Shown here: in pieces, positions 62,635 through 64,000 of the stretch
How positions within the stretch are numbered: the first letter of the stretch is position 1
How the letters are laid out: every line of letters starts with the position of its first letter
NCBI RefSeq assembly: GCF_014202945.1
Contig: NZ_JACHHW010000001.1
Coordinates: 62,001-126,000 of the forward strand
DNA: 64,000 bases
From: Zhongshania antarctica
GTDB taxonomy: Bacteria; Pseudomonadota; Gammaproteobacteria; Pseudomonadales; Spongiibacteraceae
Reading direction: 5' to 3'
Notes under the pieces: model-generated
The model's input: the letters and a program-made list of their open reading frames with translations, nothing else
Told to the model about the DNA's origin: nothing
The model's database searches: none
Program-made: the position numbers and the translations under genes

Positions 62635-63045
62635 TTAACTTGACATTAATTTTTCCTGAACTGCGTCAAAATCCCAATACGCTTTGAGGGAGGAAATTTT
62701 TCCACTATTATCCGCTTTATAAACAACGACCATATCCATTTCCATTTTTAGATCATTTGGCAAATTATTCACCAAGTGGACCAAGTTGGCACATTCGTCG
62801 CCAGCAGGAAATGATGACAAAATCGTAAATTCAATTTTGCCCGGCGCAATAATTAAATCCCAAAACCCCGCAATTGCTTCCTTGCCACTGTGGCCTTCAC
62901 CACTTGGATCGAGTGGCGATTTTCCAACCGGATCTTGAACCACGGCCACGTCTGAAAACAGTGCCAACCACGCTTCCTTATCTCCCTGCTCTACGTACTT
63001 GCCTGACAAACGGCTCGCCGCCAGCGCTGCCTGTGCATTTCCCAT
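62635..63045 (-). CDS. SnoaL/NTF2-like small protein
   Basis: 136 residues with the NTF2-like cone fold pattern: SRLSGKYVEQGDKEAWLALFSDVAVVQDPVG at the start, GKEAIAGFWDLIIAPGKIEF in the middle and MEMDMVVVYKADNSGKISSLKAYWD at the end. Families of this kind include SnoaL cyclases and steroid delta-isomerases; catalytic residues cannot be assigned securely. ATG 63045 has AGGAG seven bases upstream. Confidence 0.82.
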   Translation of the reverse strand: MGNAQAALAASRLSGKYVEQGDKEAWLALFSDVAVVQDPVGKSPLDPSGEGHSGKEAIAGFWDLIIAPGKIEFTILSSFPAGDECANLVHLVNNLPNDLKMEMDMVVVYKADNSGKISSLKAYWDFDAVQEKLMSS

Positions 63046-63323
63046 TGTATTTCTCCTAAATAACTAAACGATAAATATGCTGACTAATAGCACGCACTTA
63101 AAAATCAGCGTTGAAAGAAACCACGCTAGCCTGCCATGAGGTACCCGGCAATAATTGGTCATTAGCAATGCGCGTGGCATACTGTCAGCTGAAGCCACAA
63201 CAGGCACTTAGCGCCGAGACCTCATTAAAAGCCTCTGATAGTCGCAATAAAGTGCCCTGTTGGAACATCGCCCATTCGACGTAGCACCGACGATATACAA
63301 CCGCATATTCATCAGGATTTATC

Positions 63324-64000
63324 ATGAATGATTTTGCCCCTAATGGGCTTTTGAGAAACCCCCACGCCCAATCCATTTTAGCGTCGACTAAATTGCGAAA
63401 ATTACGCAGCTACCCCCGCTCGCGAGCGATGCTCAATGCCAGCAAGACCGTTGTTTTAGATTGCGGTGCAGGCCAACAGTTATTGGGCGAGCACGCCGCT
63501 CATGCGGTTCGCAGCAAGGGCTTAATAACTCTCATTCACGGCTGGGAAGGCAGCTCCCAATCAACTTATATGCTTTCCGCTGGCGGCAGCCTGTTTGCAG
63601 CAGGTTACGACGTATTTAGGCTTAACCTGCGCGACCACGGGCCTAGCCATCACCTTAACCGCGAACTGTTTAACTCTGCACGACTCGATGAGGTGGTGGG
63701 CGCAATTCAAGCAATCCACAAAACCTACCCCCAGCAGTGGCAATTTTTAGCAGGCTTTTCACTGGGCGGCAATTTCGCGCTGCGGGTCGCAGCAGAGGCG
63801 GCAAAAGCTGATCTACAAATCAAACAAACCGTGGCTATTTGCCCGGTAGTTGATCCGGCGAAAACCATGATTGCCCTCGAGCAAGGTTGGTGGGTTTACG
63901 AGAAATATTTTGTTCGGAAATGGCAAAAATCCCTGCGCAAAAAAATCAATTTATACCCAGAGCTAGGTTACCAGAACAGCTTATTTAAGCTAAAAACATT
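63324..64000 (+). CDS. YheT-family alpha/beta hydrolase (truncated by window edge)
   Basis: The first 225 residues. NPHAQSILAS near the N-terminus, LITLIHGWEGSSQSTYML (HG loop), RLNLRDHGPSHHLN and GFSLGGNFALRVAAE with the nucleophile Ser; this order is the YheT/COG0429 group. The last catalytic His should lie beyond the window. ATG 63324 has AGGA at good spacing. Confidence 0.88.
   Translation, partial: MNDFAPNGLLRNPHAQSILASTKLRKLRSYPRSRAMLNASKTVVLDCGAGQQLLGEHAAHAVRSKGLITLIHGWEGSSQSTYMLSAGGSLFAAGYDVFRLNLRDHGPSHHLNRELFNSARLDEVVGAIQAIHKTYPQQWQFLAGFSLGGNFALRVAAEAAKADLQIKQTVAICPVVDPAKTMIALEQGWWVYEKYFVRKWQKSLRKKINLYPELGYQNSLFKLKT

Overview
The window looks like the chromosome of a marine gammaproteobacterium. 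The evidence is glrK-qseG-glrR, tamA-tamB, the tesA/ybbA-ybbP arrangement, ttcA, truC, several TetR regulators, a TonB-dependent receptor operon and a two-partner-secretion-type barrel. The Spongiibacteraceae/Cellvibrionales neighbourhood is my best guess, but it is an impression from gene content, not a search result. I saw no rRNA, tRNA, insertion sequence, phage or CRISPR array.

The most unusual region is 1-6060, a tight minus-strand cluster of flagellar-switch and chemotaxis genes. In transcription order it holds a very short FliF, FliG, a free HPt protein, FliM, FliN, an unknown two-TM protein, an FlhG/MinD-type ATPase, CheY and the start of a CheA-like kinase that runs off the left edge. 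The short FliF keeps two membrane segments, the membrane-proximal ring-building fold and the FliG-binding tail, but lacks the first two periplasmic ring-building domains. FliG has apparently lost the acidic stator-facing residues. FliM keeps its CheY-binding N-terminus. No rod, export, filament or stator gene is present up to ttcA, which bounds the cluster on its right. The reading proposed here is a flagellum-derived ring and switch scaffold used for something other than rotating a filament. GTCA-N6-TGAC palindromes recur in its non-coding gaps.

From 6.2 to 29.5 kb the content is mainly housekeeping: ttcA, mdh, a nitroreductase, an orphan receiver, a LysR remnant, an MFS transporter, tamAB, an SDR with a TetR, ybbAP/tesA, DCC and FrnE thiol proteins, a carboxymuconolactone-decarboxylase-like gene divergent from its TetR with two operators, fumC, bioA and a voltage-gated K+ channel. 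From 29.7 to 34.4 kb come a small outer-membrane barrel, an EF-hand protein and glrK-qseG-glrR, where glrK has no ordinary start codon at the expected place.

From 34.5 to 42.1 kb lies a compact TetR / TonB receptor / M28-like / carboxylesterase / beta-lactamase-fold hydrolase operon, probably for uptake and hydrolysis of an unknown ester or amide. From 42.2 to 57.2 kb come yjbQ, ytfJ, a SRPBCC protein, truC, a GMC oxidoreductase, DUF2971, an esterase, a lipoprotein, a DUF3604 / prolyl-isomerase / HupE operon next to a His-rich secreted protein, a GST, and a glycine-zipper / PepSY / PhoPQ-like group.

From 57.2 to 62.3 kb two related secreted repeat proteins flank an OmpA-family protein and a TpsB-like barrel that has no signal peptide. 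Both repeat genes have a CRP-like site about 120-130 bp upstream. The window ends with a SnoaL-like protein and a truncated YheT-family hydrolase.
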